Of a stretch of 64,000 nucleotides of DNA, positions 1-11,468 are shown piece after piece. The notes under the pieces are model-generated. The model saw only the letters and a program-made list of their open reading frames with translations. It made no database searches and had not been told where the DNA came from. How positions within the stretch are numbered: the stretch's first letter is position 1; each line of letters opens with the position of its first letter. Source of the stretch: Chitinophagaceae bacterium. GTDB taxonomy: Bacteria; Bacteroidota; Bacteroidia; Chitinophagales; Chitinophagaceae. A program made the position numbers and the translations under genes. Location: assembly GCA_947446645.1 (NCBI GenBank), contig CANFHA010000011.1, positions 62,001 through 126,000 on the forward strand. Direction: 5' to 3'.

Positions 1-1
1 G

Positions 2-1111
2 GGAGGCTTTGAAGCGCAGTACAGCGGGCCGGTGAAACAGCCCAATATTTACAATTTGGGCGCAGAGGTGAATCTTTCTTTTCCAAGGTTTGTAGTTCCG
101 TTTCTTGATATTCAGACATCAAGCAGGTTTCTCCCCCGGTCCATTATTAAGTTAAAGTACAATTACGAGTCTGAGAAGGGTTTGGTAAGAATCAGTTCCT
201 ATACGGCTTCTTATGGCTATAACTGGAAAGAAGGCCCCCACAAAGAACACCAGTTGTATCCGTTCAATTTTACCTACGTAACGACCGATACATTGGGAAA
301 CGTATCAGACTTGCACCTCTTATATGGCAACCTGGTATTCGACGGTATCATACTCGGTCCCACCTATGAGTTCACCTACAATTCTCAGAAAAATGGTCTG
401 CAGCGCAGGCATTCAGTATATTTCGATGGGCTTATAGATCTTTCGGGTAACATACTCGGCATTGCAGAGCGCGCGGATTACAAAACACATCCGCAAACGA
501 TACTTGGCTCCCGGTATGCACAGTACGTAAAGCTGCAGCCTGACTTCCGCTATTACCTGCGCCTCTCTGGCGCATCTACTCTTGCGGCGCGTGTAATGGC
601 CGGTTTAGGCATACCATACGGTAATTCCGATCAGCTGCCCAATATCAAACAGTTTTGGGCAGGTGGCAACAGTGATCTAAGAGGTTTTCCATCACGCCTT
701 GTTGGCCCGGGTACTTTCAATGAGTACAGTGTGTATCACACCACTACTTATCTGCAGACCCTTGGCGATATGAAGCTGGAGGCCAATCTGGAATTGAGGC
801 AGCATGTATACAAGTTTCTGAATGCTGCTGTTTTTTACGACATGGGCAATATATGGCTCTATAACAATACTACGGTTTACCAGCGCGGCACATTTACTCG
901 CGATTTCTACAAGGAGTTTGCTGCAGATGTAGGGTTCGGTCTGCGCTTCGATTTTAAAATTCTCATCCTGCGTCTCGATCTGGGTATGCCTGTACGCAAA
1001 CCATGGTTGGCGCCGGATCAGCGCTGGGTCTTTAATCAGATCGATTTCTCTAATTCTCAATGGAGAAGAGATAACCTCGTCTTCAATATTGCGATTGGAT
1101 ATCCTTTCTAA
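2..1111 (+). CDS. Omp85/BamA-TamA family outer-membrane protein (C-terminal part, 5' end outside window)
   Basis: The reading frame is open from base 2, so the gene starts upstream of the window; about 370 residues are visible. They look like the C-terminal 16-strand barrel of a surface-antigen/Omp85 protein: alternating aromatic beta strands, the loop-6 signature seen as GGNSDLRGFPSR (equivalent to the family's VRGF/Y motif), and a terminal YPF, the usual C-terminal phenylalanine of outer-membrane barrels. By family it would insert or translocate outer-membrane proteins or lipids. The missing N-terminus (POTRA domains) prevents telling BamA from TamA-type paralogues. The next gene on the same strand, ku, is 92 bp downstream and functionally unrelated. 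Confidence 0.8.
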   Translation, partial: GGFEAQYSGPVKQPNIYNLGAEVNLSFPRFVVPFLDIQTSSRFLPRSIIKLKYNYESEKGLVRISSYTASYGYNWKEGPHKEHQLYPFNFTYVTTDTLGNVSDLHLLYGNLVFDGIILGPTYEFTYNSQKNGLQRRHSVYFDGLIDLSGNILGIAERADYKTHPQTILGSRYAQYVKLQPDFRYYLRLSGASTLAARVMAGLGIPYGNSDQLPNIKQFWAGGNSDLRGFPSRLVGPGTFNEYSVYHTTTYLQTLGDMKLEANLELRQHVYKFLNAAVFYDMGNIWLYNNTTVYQRGTFTRDFYKEFAADVGFGLRFDFKILILRLDLGMPVRKPWLAPDQRWVFNQIDFSNSQWRRDNLVFNIAIGYPF

Positions 1112-1203
1112 GTGTGCGAAGCAAACTCCCTTCTGCTTATGTTCATTATTACGCTGTAGTATAGGCACGTTTTTTATAGCCTTGTACCTAAAATGTGATT
1201 GCT

Positions 1204-1983
1204 ATGCGCGCGATATGGTCAGGTTCTATAGGTTTCGGTTTGGTAAATATACCGGTACGCTTATTCAGTGCTACACAGGAGAGCAGGCTGGATCTGGATA
1301 TGCTGGATAAGCATGGACATGCCCAGATCAGGTATGCGCGCATAAACGCCAACACGGGTAAGGAAGTAGCATGGGAGAACATCATTAAGGGCTACAAATA
1401 CAACGATGAATATGTTGCGCTTACTGACGAAGACTTCGAGAAAGTGAACCCTAAAAAAAGTAAGATGATAGAGATAACAGAGTTTGCGTCAGCAGACGAT
1501 GTTGATGTTGTCTATTACGACACGCCTTACTATCTTGAGCCGGTAAAAGGGGGAGAGAAAGCCTATGTGCTGCTAAGGGAGGCGCTTAAGAAAAGTGGCA
1601 AGGTTGCTATAGGTGAGTACATTATGCGCACAAAAGAAAACCTTTGCTTGCTAAAGCCGCAGGGTGAAATGTTGCTTTTGCTTAAGATCAGGTTTGCAGA
1701 GGAGATTCGCGACTATAGTGAACTCAATATTCCTAAAGATATTACCATAAAACCCGCCGAGCTTAAGATGGCCGAATCGTTAATTAAACAGTTAACACCT
1801 CGTAAGCTCTCTATGGATAAGTACAAAGACACTTACGATGAAGAGCTGATGAAAATAATAGAGGCGAAAGCTAAAGGGGGAAGGGTAGTAAAGCCCAAAT
1901 TTAAGATCATACATAATAAGAGCAAAGACCTTATGGAGCAGCTGAAAGCCAGCCTCGCAACTCCAAAAAAGAAGGCTTCATAA
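1204..1983 (+). CDS. ku: Ku protein, non-homologous end joining
   Basis: The product is 259 residues, the usual length of bacterial Ku. It opens with MRAIWSGSIGFGLVNIPVRL, the hallmark N-terminus of the family, so the ATG at 1204 is preferred over the upstream in-frame GTG at 1195. Bacterial Ku forms a homodimeric ring on double-strand DNA ends and recruits LigD. A lysine-rich C-terminal tail (ends TPKKKAS) is present, typical for DNA binding or LigD recruitment. The gene lies 12 bp upstream of a LigD-type phosphoesterase gene and is probably co-transcribed with it, which supports a role in end joining. No ligase or polymerase domain of LigD is in the window. Confidence 0.95.
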   Translation: MRAIWSGSIGFGLVNIPVRLFSATQESRLDLDMLDKHGHAQIRYARINANTGKEVAWENIIKGYKYNDEYVALTDEDFEKVNPKKSKMIEITEFASADDVDVVYYDTPYYLEPVKGGEKAYVLLREALKKSGKVAIGEYIMRTKENLCLLKPQGEMLLLLKIRFAEEIRDYSELNIPKDITIKPAELKMAESLIKQLTPRKLSMDKYKDTYDEELMKIIEAKAKGGRVVKPKFKIIHNKSKDLMEQLKASLATPKKKAS

Positions 1984-1995
1984 ATACTTTATTTT

Positions 1996-2589
1996 ATGGC
2001 ACTGACCGCTTATAAAGAGAAACGTGAGTTTGATAAAACACCTGAGCCCAAAGGAACGGTTAAAGCAAGTAAGAGTAAGCTTACATTCGTTGTGCAGCGC
2101 CACCATGCCAGCCACCTGCACTATGATTTCAGGCTGGAGCTGCAGGGCGTTTTAAAAAGTTGGGCCGTTCCTAAAGGGCCATCTTTGAATCCTAAAGATC
2201 GCCGCCTGGCTATGATGGTGGAAGACCATCCTGTCAGCTACGCCACGTTCGAAAGTGACATTCCCGCCGGTAATTACGGGGCAGGTCATGTCGATGTCTG
2301 GGATCATGGCACCTATGAACCAATTGATGAAGATGCTAAAGTTATCACACCAACAGAATTTGCACAAAATCTCAGCAATGGCAGCATAAAGTTCAGGATG
2401 AAGGGCAAGCGTCTCAAAGGAGATTTTGCATTAGTCAATATGAAAAAGGACGAAAAGTCCTGGTTGCTGATAAAGCACCGGGACAAATATGCTACGGATG
2501 AGGCGTACGACAGTGAAGACTACACCAAGAAAAGCTCGCTTGCTTATACAGCTAAGCGCAACAAGGACAAAGCTGTAAAGAAAAAGTGA
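1996..2589 (+). CDS. Stand-alone DNA ligase D 3'-phosphoesterase (PE) domain protein
   Basis: This 197-residue protein consists only of the PE domain normally fused to ligase and polymerase in LigD. The metal and catalytic residues of the Pseudomonas enzyme (His42, His48, Asp50, His84) correspond with a constant offset of six to His36, His42, Asp44 and His78 here, in the motifs LHYDFRLELQG and VEDHPVSYATFE. The family trims 3'-phosphates and 3'-ribonucleotides from DNA ends before ligation. It follows ku by 12 bp, so a ku-PE operon for repair of double-strand breaks is likely. The tail (residues about 170-197) is lysine-rich and could bind DNA. The ligase and polymerase activities must be encoded elsewhere. 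Confidence 0.92.
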   Translation: MALTAYKEKREFDKTPEPKGTVKASKSKLTFVVQRHHASHLHYDFRLELQGVLKSWAVPKGPSLNPKDRRLAMMVEDHPVSYATFESDIPAGNYGAGHVDVWDHGTYEPIDEDAKVITPTEFAQNLSNGSIKFRMKGKRLKGDFALVNMKKDEKSWLLIKHRDKYATDEAYDSEDYTKKSSLAYTAKRNKDKAVKKK

Positions 2590-3044
2590 ACAGGCTAGCC
2601 TTCCTGGCATGTATATGCTGAATCTGCGTGGCGGTTCTGATAATCAGGTGCTCCATTTCGCTCTCGTAAAATAATACCAGTTGCACTTTAAATCTACACT
2701 AATGACCCGCGTCACTAAGCGCCACGATGTTTAGCCTCGTGCGCTGGCCGAGGCAAAGCAATCTTACGAACCTCAATTTCGCTATTATTGTGGTTTAACA
2801 AACTAATCGGTATTACTAGGTTTAATTCTTTAACACATAAAGGGGCTTCCGCAACGTTAGTGTTTTAAAGAACATCGCTATGAAAAATGCCAACGGTAAA
2901 AAGCAGATGTGGATGGCAATAGGGACTTATCTCTTACTAAGTGAAAAATCCCTAAGGGATGACATTATTATAGAAAACCATCGTTCAGGCACACGAACCC
3001 CGAAGGGTGGCATACACAGTCGCCGGCCACAAAACGCTAAATTA

Positions 3045-3064
3045 ATTGCCCTTGGTAGGGCAAT
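3045..3064. repeat. Perfect 8-bp hairpin in the ku/PE-pgk interval
   Basis: ATTGCCCT and AGGGCAAT form a perfect 8-bp stem with a TGGT loop, followed by a short CTTT. The 2590-3166 interval (577 bp between convergent genes) otherwise shows only the pgk terminator; I see no convincing gene in it. The hairpin could be a weak terminator for the ku/PE transcript, though it lies about 455 bp past the stop. Confidence 0.45.
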
Positions 3065-3119
3065 CTTTGCTGGGTAATATCATCAGCCCGGCATTGTCAA
3101 ATGCCGCCAGAGCTCAAAA

Positions 3120-3145
3120 AAAATCCCCGCAATAGCGAGGATTTT
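3120..3145 (-). terminator. Rho-independent terminator after pgk
   Basis: An 11-bp stem (one mismatch) with an AATA loop lies 22 bp beyond the pgk stop codon. On the minus strand it is followed by a run of eight T (plus-strand A at 3116-3123), the layout of an intrinsic terminator for pgk. Confidence 0.8.
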
Positions 3146-3166
3146 CGGAGCTCATAAATTGTACTC

Positions 3167-4381
3167 TTATTTCTTCGAAATTGCAGCAATGCCAGGCAAT
3201 TCCTTGCCCTCAAAGTACTCTAACAAAGCGCCACCACCGGTAGACACATAGCTTACCTTATCTGCAAGGTGGAATTTATTTACCGCGGCCACGCTGTCTC
3301 CGCCACCTACCAGGCTAAATGCGCCTCGCTTCGTAGCTTCAGCTACTGCTTCCGCAATTGCCTTTGTTCCGTGCTGGAATTTGTCCATTTCAAAAACACC
3401 CATAGGTCCGTTCCAGAGAATTGTTTTCGATTCGCAGATTATTTTCTTAAAGTGGGCAATGGCCATCTGTCCTATGTCAAGTCCCATCCAGCTTGCTGGT
3501 ATTTCACTGCTGGCAGCAGATGATGTATTGGCATCAGCGGCAAATTTATCAGCTATAATGCTGTCCGTTGGCAAATGTATGCACACTCCCTTTTCGTCCG
3601 CTTTTTTCAGCAATTCCAGGGCCATGTCCAGGCGATCATCCTCACAAAGCGACGAACCTATTTGTCCGCCTTCTGCCTTAAAGAATGTGTACGCCATCCC
3701 TCCGCCTATAATAATATCAGTTGCACGGTCCAGCAGGTTTTCTATGATCAGTATCTTATCTGAAACCTTTGCCCCGCCAATGATTGCGGTAAATGGCCGC
3801 TTGTTGTTATGCATCACCTCTTCAGCAGCTTTCACTTCACCTTCCATAAGCAGCCCAAACATCTTTTTATCGCCGGGGAAGAAATCTGCAATGATTGCAG
3901 TAGAGGCATGTGCCCGGTGTGCTGTGCCAAACGCATCGTTTACATAAACATCGCCCAGTTTAGATAGCTTTTCGGCAAATTCTTTGTCGCCCTTTTCCTC
4001 TTGTTTGTAGTAGCGCAGGTTTTCTAATAGTAACACCTGGCCCGGCTTCAAATCTTTAGCCTTTTGCGCAGCGTCGGCGCTGATACAGTCATCAGAAAAT
4101 TGTACATCTGTTCCCAGCAGTTTAGCCAGTGGCGCTATAAGTGGTTTCAGCGAAAAATCAGCCAACGTAAGGTTGGGTTTCTTTTCAATGTCTTTTAGTG
4201 GCCGTCCCCAGTGGCTCATCAATATTATACTGCCGCCGTCAGCAAGCACCTTCTTTATGGTAGGCAGTGCGCCGCGTATACGCGTATCATCAGTTATTTC
4301 ACCATTTTTAATAGGCACATTGAAGTCTACGCGTATCAATGCCTTTTGGTCTTTGAAATTGTGTGTGGAGAATGTTCCCAT
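3167..4381 (-). CDS. pgk: Phosphoglycerate kinase
   Basis: The 404-residue product has the standard length of bacterial PGK. It begins with the substrate-binding motif [20 protein letters not shown], then MSHWGRP (usually MSHLGRP) and, near the C-terminus, the nucleotide-binding loop [16 protein letters not shown]. It transfers phosphate between 1,3-bisphosphoglycerate and ADP in the cytoplasm. The gap gene lies just upstream on the same strand, but a terminator at 4457-4484 separates them, so pgk probably has its own promoter in the 4382-4456 interval or depends on read-through. Nothing in the sequence looks abnormal. Confidence 0.97.
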   Translation of the reverse strand: MGTFSTHNFKDQKALIRVDFNVPIKNGEITDDTRIRGALPTIKKVLADGGSIILMSHWGRPLKDIEKKPNLTLADFSLKPLIAPLAKLLGTDVQFSDDCISADAAQKAKDLKPGQVLLLENLRYYKQEEKGDKEFAEKLSKLGDVYVNDAFGTAHRAHASTAIIADFFPGDKKMFGLLMEGEVKAAEEVMHNNKRPFTAIIGGAKVSDKILIIENLLDRATDIIIGGGMAYTFFKAEGGQIGSSLCEDDRLDMALELLKKADEKGVCIHLPTDSIIADKFAADANTSSAASSEIPASWMGLDIGQMAIAHFKKIICESKTILWNGPMGVFEMDKFQHGTKAIAEAVAEATKRGAFSLVGGGDSVAAVNKFHLADKVSYVSTGGGALLEYFEGKELPGIAAISKK

Positions 4382-4456
4382 CTTACGTCAAAAATTATAA
4401 AACTGAAATAAAGAATAACGCGCTATATCCGTTTGGTAGCGATCTTGTAAAAATAA

Positions 4457-4484
4457 TAAAACCCGCACGATTATGCGGGTTTTA
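4457..4484 (-). terminator. Terminator between gap and pgk
   Basis: An 11-bp stem built on ACCCGCA/TGCGGGT with a CGATTA loop and T-rich/A-rich flanks on both sides. It sits 20 bp past the gap stop codon and 76 bp before the pgk start. Confidence 0.85.
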
Positions 4485-4503
4485 AAAGAATATATGTTGT
4501 TCA

Positions 4504-5517
4504 TTATTTGCTGATCAGTCCTGCGAAATATTTCACTGTGCGCACCAGTTGGCTTACATAGCTCATTTCGTTATCATACCAGCTTACGGTTTTTACCAGT
4601 TGCTGCTCGCCTGCGCTTATTACACGTGTTTGCGTAGCATCAAACAGCGAACCGAATGAAGTACCGATAATATCGCTGCTTACAATTTCGTCTTCATTAT
4701 AACCGAAGCTCTCGTTTGCTGCGGCTTTCATTGCAGCATTAACTTCTTCTATCGTTGTTTTCTTGTTAAGTATCACGGTAAGCTCAGTGAGCGACCCGGT
4801 AACTGTAGGTACGCGCTGTGCGCCGCCATCCAGTTTGCCTTTCAGCTCAGGTATCACCAGGCCTATCGCCTTAGCGGCACCGGTTGAGTTTGGAACTATG
4901 TTCTCTGCTGCAGCACGTGCGCGGCGCAGGTCACCTTTGGGGTGTGGCGCATCCAGTGTATTCTGGTCATTTGTATAAGCATGCACCGTAAGCATCAGTC
5001 CGGTTACTATACCAAATGAGTCGTGCAGTACTTTTGCCATTGGAGCCAGGCAGTTAGTTGTGCAGGATGCGCAGCTGATAACAGTTTCAGTGCCGTCAAG
5101 TATCTGATGGTTCACGTTGAAAACTACGGTCTTCATGTCGCCGGTTGCTGGCGCAGAAATAACTACGCGCTTAGCGCCTGCAGCAATATGTGCGTCTGCT
5201 TTTTCTTTGTCCGTAAAGAAACCGGTACATTCCAGTACCACGTCTACATTGTGTGTACCCCATGGTATCTGAGCCGGGTCCTTTTGATCGTATATTTTTA
5301 TCTCTTTACCATTAACTACTATAGAGTTTTCGGTATGCGTTACACTTTGTCCGAAACGGCCCTGTGCAGTATCATACTTCAGCAGGTGTGCCAGTACGTT
5401 TGGCTTAGTCAGGTCGTTGATAGCTACTACTTCAATACCTTCCATATTATATATCTGGCGGAAAGCAAGGCGGCCTATTCGGCCAAAACCATTGATGGCA
5501 ACTTTTACTGTACTCAT
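4504..5517 (-). CDS. gap: Glyceraldehyde-3-phosphate dehydrogenase, type I
   Basis: Starting from the ATG at 5517 the product is 337 residues and opens [20 protein letters not shown], the Rossmann NAD-binding start of the family; the frame can be extended upstream to 5619 but those residues ([11 protein letters not shown]...) do not belong to GAPDH. The catalytic cysteine is Cys152 in SCASCTTNC and the glyceraldehyde-phosphate site follows (HAYTNDQ). It oxidises glyceraldehyde-3-phosphate with NAD and phosphate. It is upstream of pgk, the next enzyme of glycolysis, but is separated from it by a terminator. Confidence 0.97.
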   Translation of the reverse strand: MSTVKVAINGFGRIGRLAFRQIYNMEGIEVVAINDLTKPNVLAHLLKYDTAQGRFGQSVTHTENSIVVNGKEIKIYDQKDPAQIPWGTHNVDVVLECTGFFTDKEKADAHIAAGAKRVVISAPATGDMKTVVFNVNHQILDGTETVISCASCTTNCLAPMAKVLHDSFGIVTGLMLTVHAYTNDQNTLDAPHPKGDLRRARAAAENIVPNSTGAAKAIGLVIPELKGKLDGGAQRVPTVTGSLTELTVILNKKTTIEEVNAAMKAAANESFGYNEDEIVSSDIIGTSFGSLFDATQTRVISAGEQQLVKTVSWYDNEMSYVSQLVRTVKYFAGLISK

Positions 5518-5752
5518 TTTGGAAAATTGGTTAAAGATCGTTTTTAAAATGTGGCGCAAAGGTACGAAAATATGGAATGGAAATATCCAAAAATATAAAG
5601 AATTTGTATAAGTACCCACTTCGACTCATAAAGTTGATAATACAACTAGCAAGCTTCTTTGCAAGTATTATAGGTAGTGCGCGAGTTTGTTTCGCTACTC
5701 ACTTCGCTCTACCACTCCGTTTTTGATTTTTGACTTTTAACTTTTGAATTTA

Positions 5753-6784
5753 TCAATGTATTCCCCGTGCATCCAGCGCCTTTTGATAGGCGTGTGCATG
5801 TTTTAATTGTTCATCATACGTAGTTGCAAAATTGGAATATCCGCTAAAATCTTCCTTTGCACAGAAGTACAGATAGGTAGTTTTCGGTGCCTGGAGCACA
5901 GCCTCTATGGAGCTTACTGCCGGCGTGCATATTGGCCCGGGTGGCAACCCTTCATACATGTAGGTGTTGTAGCGCGATGGGTTTTGAAGCATAGCACCTG
6001 CTATCCGGTGAATGGTAAAGTCACCCACTGCAAATTTTACTGTAGGGTCTGCCTGTAGCTTCATTCCCTTGTGTAGCCTGTTCATATACACGCTTGCCAC
6101 TTTTGGCTTGTCATCTGCAATGTTTGTTTCCTCGTCTACTATTGATGAAATGATAATGGCTTGTGTAGGTGTAAAGCCTTGATTGCTTGCCTGGGTCATT
6201 CTGGTTGCGTCCCAGAAATGGGCGTAGTTCTTTTCTATCTTTCTGTAAGCCTTGTCAGCACTCGTGTTCCAGAAAAAATCATAAGTATCAGGCATTATGG
6301 TGCACATCACGGTGTTCGTATCCGTGCCAAAGTTGGATAGGTAATCTTTGTCACTTAGCAGCTGTTTCAATGCATTTGAGTCAGCTTCCAGGTTAGTAGA
6401 TAGTAGCATTATCAAGTCGTGCTTTGTACGCAATTTATTGATCACAAGCTTCACCGGTGTCTGCCGCCCAGACCGCAATAAGCGCACAATATCAAAGTTG
6501 CTCATCCCTTTTCTTATCTTATACTTTCCGGCATGCACATGTGCTGGCAATTTTGCCCGCTCAGCAATAAAATCGAAACTCGTCATATCGCTCACGAAGC
6601 CCCCTTCCAGCAGTGTTGCCTTTAGCCGCTCATAGTTAGATCCTGTATGCACGTATAGGTATTCTCCCTGGTTCATTGGCCCTGTATTCGGCCCGAATAT
6701 CTTGTATGCTGCGAACAATCCAACTAGCGTAATAATGATGATGATATATAGCCCTATCCGCGATTTTTTATTTTTGGCTGCCAT
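5753..6784 (-). CDS. mltG: Endolytic murein transglycosylase MltG (YceG-like)
   Basis: The 343-residue protein has a short basic N-terminus, one transmembrane helix (about residues 10-27), a LysM-like region and the YceG catalytic domain. The family's catalytic glutamate lies in ISSIVDEETN (Glu218/219), and the nearby motifs LQADPTVKFAVG and YNTYMYEGLPPGPI are typical. By homology it cleaves nascent glycan strands at the inner membrane and terminates their elongation. It is transcribed alone; the 235-bp gap to gap holds only A/T-rich sequence with a TTTTTGACTTTTAACTTTTG-like tract. Confidence 0.93.
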   Translation of the reverse strand: MAAKNKKSRIGLYIIIIITLVGLFAAYKIFGPNTGPMNQGEYLYVHTGSNYERLKATLLEGGFVSDMTSFDFIAERAKLPAHVHAGKYKIRKGMSNFDIVRLLRSGRQTPVKLVINKLRTKHDLIMLLSTNLEADSNALKQLLSDKDYLSNFGTDTNTVMCTIMPDTYDFFWNTSADKAYRKIEKNYAHFWDATRMTQASNQGFTPTQAIIISSIVDEETNIADDKPKVASVYMNRLHKGMKLQADPTVKFAVGDFTIHRIAGAMLQNPSRYNTYMYEGLPPGPICTPAVSSIEAVLQAPKTTYLYFCAKEDFSGYSNFATTYDEQLKHAHAYQKALDARGIH

Positions 6785-6927
6785 GCTGCTAATATAGGCG
6801 ATTAGTTGTTTAGTTGATGTGCCGTTAGCTGTTACTGCGATACAGGCTTCTGAAAATTTTAACGGTACCGCTTTAAACTATGGCAAAATTTTGTGCTCTT
6901 AATTGGTGAATACTAAAACAGGTAGCT

Positions 6928-7224
6928 ATGCAAAACATGAAAAAGATATTCCTGATGGTCGCTGTGGCGGTTACTTTCGGAGTATATAGCAGCAATGCGC
7001 AGATAATTGTCAAAGTAAGACCGGCACGGCCGCACTATGAGCGGGTAGTGGCCCCAACACCCCGCCATGTATGGATAGATGAAGATTGGGAACCTCGTAA
7101 CGGCACGTATGTGTTTGTTGGTGGTCGCTGGGCTGAGCCGCCACGTCCGAGAGCAGCATGGGTGCCCGGCCACTGGGCGCGCAGGCGCCACGGTGACGTG
7201 TGGATACCCGGCCATTGGCGTTAA
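6928..7224 (+). CDS. Small exported YXWGXW-repeat-like protein
   Basis: A 98-residue protein with a signal peptide (MKKIFLMVAVAVTFGVYSSNAQ, cleavage probably after NAQ) and a mature part rich in Trp, Pro and Arg. It carries spaced W-x-P/G-x-H-W units (RAAWVPGHWARR, DVWIPGHWR) like the YXWGXW repeat family common in Bacteroidota and Proteobacteria, whose function is not established. The ATG at 6928 or the one at 6937 could be used; the second fits the signal peptide better. It stands alone between mltG (divergent) and katG. Confidence 0.75.
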   Translation: MQNMKKIFLMVAVAVTFGVYSSNAQIIVKVRPARPHYERVVAPTPRHVWIDEDWEPRNGTYVFVGGRWAEPPRPRAAWVPGHWARRRHGDVWIPGHWR

Positions 7225-7459
7225 TCGCACATTTACAGGAGGTTAAATTTCTGGTACGCCCATCGAGGATAATTCTTTGATGGGCGTACCTTGTCACTTT
7301 GTTGACCGGTTGATTCGCCTGCTTGGTATTATGAAACCGCCAACCAATATTCTCCGTAATAGTGATACGAAAATAAACTCGGCTATTGAAAAAAGCAATA
7401 CAGCCATAATCGATTGTTCTGATGCAATTTCAACTAAAGACTAACTTTGTTATGTGCCC

Positions 7460-7490
7460 TTTGGCTGTTTGTATCTCATTGTATAATTTG
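7460..7490 (+). promoter_or_regulatory. Candidate Bacteroidota-type promoter for katG
   Basis: TTTG at 7460-7463 and TATAATTTG at 7482-7490, separated by 18 nt, resemble the -33 TTTG and -7 TAnnTTTG elements of the Bacteroidota primary sigma factor (one extra base in the -7 box). The expected start site is about 15 bp before the katG ATG. No oxidative-stress operator was recognised. Confidence 0.5.
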
Positions 7491-7491
7491 A

Positions 7492-9735
<2,244 letters not shown>

Positions 9736-9770
9736 GCATTGCAGGGATCATCAGTTATCGATTTTATTAG

Positions 9771-9793
9771 AAGCCCCGCCCTTTGCGGGGTTT
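9771..9793 (+). terminator. katG terminator
   Basis: A 9-bp stem (AAGCCCCGC/GCGGGGTTT, one G-T wobble) with a CCTTT-type loop ending in T residues, 36 bp after the katG stop. Confidence 0.8.
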
Positions 9794-9837
9794 CGAATTA
9801 TCAGGTAAGCGATTAACAGGCGAAACAGGGACAAAAC

Positions 9838-9884
9838 AAAAGCGGAGAACCAGGTGCTTATCGCTCTGTTTCTCCGCTTTTTTT
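9838..9884. terminator. Bidirectional terminator at the left island border
   Basis: A perfect 12-bp stem (AAAAGCGGAGAA/TTCTCCGCTTTT) with a 20-nt loop, followed on the right by a T run and preceded on the left by an A-rich stretch, so it can end transcription from either side. It is directly followed at 9885 by the tRNA-3'-end-like sequence, so it may be the terminator of a former tRNA transcript. Confidence 0.6.
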
Positions 9885-9903
9885 GTGGTGGAGAAGGGCG
9901 GGA
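9885..9903. repeat. tRNA-3'-end-like sequence, candidate left attachment site
   Basis: GTGGTGGAGAAGGGCGGGA matches 15 of 19 bases of the tRNA-Phe 3' end at 47013-47031 in the same orientation, including the complement of the CCA end. A further TCGAAC (T-loop complement) follows after a short insertion at 9909-9914. It coincides with the drop in GC content after katG. The match is imperfect and its acceptor strand (CTTCTCC) would suit another tRNA better, so it is only a candidate left end. Confidence 0.35.
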
Positions 9904-10023
9904 ATATGTCGAACTTTTTTGTGGAGGATTTGGAGCGATTTCAGATTAATATGAGCAAATAGTGACTGCTTGATAGCATTGGTGGAATGGAAAGGGATTT
10001 TGTAACAAATGCTCATAAAGGAA

Positions 10024-11430
10024 TCAATCCCTTCTTGAAAGCCCAGCGACAAGAAATCCTAAAGTAATTGCACCAAAAATAGCCTCAACTCCAGCAATTA
10101 CTCTTAAAAATCCTTTAGGTGAAATATCGCCATATCCAAGCGTAGTAAATGTTACCACACTATAATAAATTGAATTGCCTAATCTGATTAAATACGGTTC
10201 CCCCTTCATACCTTCTGTAGTGTCGCTAAAATTATTAGGAAAGAAAGAATATAAAAATCCGAATAACAAGATTGAAATTATCATTACCCAGATAAGGCGT
10301 TCTGGTTTTTGACCATAACTCCAATAGAGTTTATCAATCGTCATCAATAGCCATTTTCCCCGGTTTGAATTTTCTCTAACAAAGTCGTATTCTTTTATTT
10401 TCAAGTGTTGAGCTAAATTCTCATCGCCAGATTCCTTTGCACATTTTGCGAGACTCCTGTATGTCTTCTCAAAATTATCGTGATGCGAATAATCTGAGTG
10501 ATTTAAAAAAATATCACTGATTGTGCTATTGGTAAATATTGGATTAAATAGCCCACCAAAGATCCTAATAAAAGATAGCTTGCTGTCAATAATGTTGCCA
10601 GTCGTATAGCAATTAATAAACTGCCAATGATCAATCACTGAATTCCTGATTTGCAAGTTCCTTACTAAACTGTTCTCAATAAAGAGCCCTGGTACGTTCA
10701 TGTCATTGCATTTCAGATTGTCTAACGAGCTATTGAGTATTTCTAATCTTCCGCGTGAACCAAAATACATATTGCCATTTAGCTCTAAGCCAGCAAGGTT
10801 AACAAATTCTAATTTCTTTCCTCGAAACAACATACCCACACCGTTAATTGGAGGTATCATTCCGCCTAGTTTCAGCAGTCGAGTATTCATATTCAAGTAA
10901 ACCTCCTCATCGACTGAATTCTGATGAGTATTAAAAAAGGTCTGAGTAAATCTAAATGCCCGCCCTTTTGTTAATAGCCAATCATAATATGAAATGAAGC
11001 CCACTATTAACTCGTAGTAGATAGTTTCACCGTCAGCAACAGTAGATTTTGTACCATCATAGCTATGCCACACTTGATATTCTTCCTCTCCTTTGTATGT
11101 GCGTTTAACTAAGTGTAGAATCTTATCTTTAGCTGAGGGCTTATTTTGAAAGAAATCCGAGAAATATCCATTTAGCAAATAGTCGTCCGAAATTTTTTGT
11201 TCCGCCATCCAATCGTTAAAGTCAGCTTGATTTTTTTTTATGCTATTAAGCAATACCGGGTAATCATATTTTCTGCGCCATTTATTAAAAGCATATTGTG
11301 GCAGCAGCCATAAGTCAATAGGATCAAGTGTGGCGCAACTCAAAATTCTTTGTGCCAAATCAGTTTCGCTTATTTGAGGGTCTTTATCAAGTATTTCTTG
11401 AACAAATGTTAATTCGGGCTTCTTTTCCAT
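10024..11430 (-). CDS. Two-TM potassium-channel-like protein with beta-helix-like N-terminal region
   Basis: The 468-residue protein ends in an Ion_trans_2-type pore: TM1 (about 375-393, WVMIISILLFGFLYSFF), pore helix and selectivity filter TTLGYGD (429-435), TM2 (about 448-466). Residues about 185-310 form an N/S/L-rich series of short beta-strand units (FVNLAGLELNGNMYFGS and following) resembling pentapeptide or right-handed beta-helix proteins; this part would be cytoplasmic and could sense a ligand. It is the last gene of a three-gene minus-strand operon (38 bp after the vWA-like lipoprotein gene) that begins at the motif promoter at 13615-13643. In this setting it could be an effector that depolarises the membrane; that role is inference. 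Confidence 0.8.
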   Translation of the reverse strand: MEKKPELTFVQEILDKDPQISETDLAQRILSCATLDPIDLWLLPQYAFNKWRRKYDYPVLLNSIKKNQADFNDWMAEQKISDDYLLNGYFSDFFQNKPSAKDKILHLVKRTYKGEEEYQVWHSYDGTKSTVADGETIYYELIVGFISYYDWLLTKGRAFRFTQTFFNTHQNSVDEEVYLNMNTRLLKLGGMIPPINGVGMLFRGKKLEFVNLAGLELNGNMYFGSRGRLEILNSSLDNLKCNDMNVPGLFIENSLVRNLQIRNSVIDHWQFINCYTTGNIIDSKLSFIRIFGGLFNPIFTNSTISDIFLNHSDYSHHDNFEKTYRSLAKCAKESGDENLAQHLKIKEYDFVRENSNRGKWLLMTIDKLYWSYGQKPERLIWVMIISILLFGFLYSFFPNNFSDTTEGMKGEPYLIRLGNSIYYSVVTFTTLGYGDISPKGFLRVIAGVEAIFGAITLGFLVAGLSRRD

Positions 11431-11468
11431 AAAAATTTAGAACATTCTTGTTACATATAATTTCATTT

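Noticed and set aside
2880..3077. 65-codon open frame MKNANGKKQMWM...
   Set aside because: No family resemblance, a perfect hairpin (3045-3064) inside it, and an arginine-rich, non-protein-like second half; not called.
5518..5619. N-terminal extension of gap
   Set aside because: The extension is not GAPDH-like; the family's N-terminus begins at the ATG at 5517.
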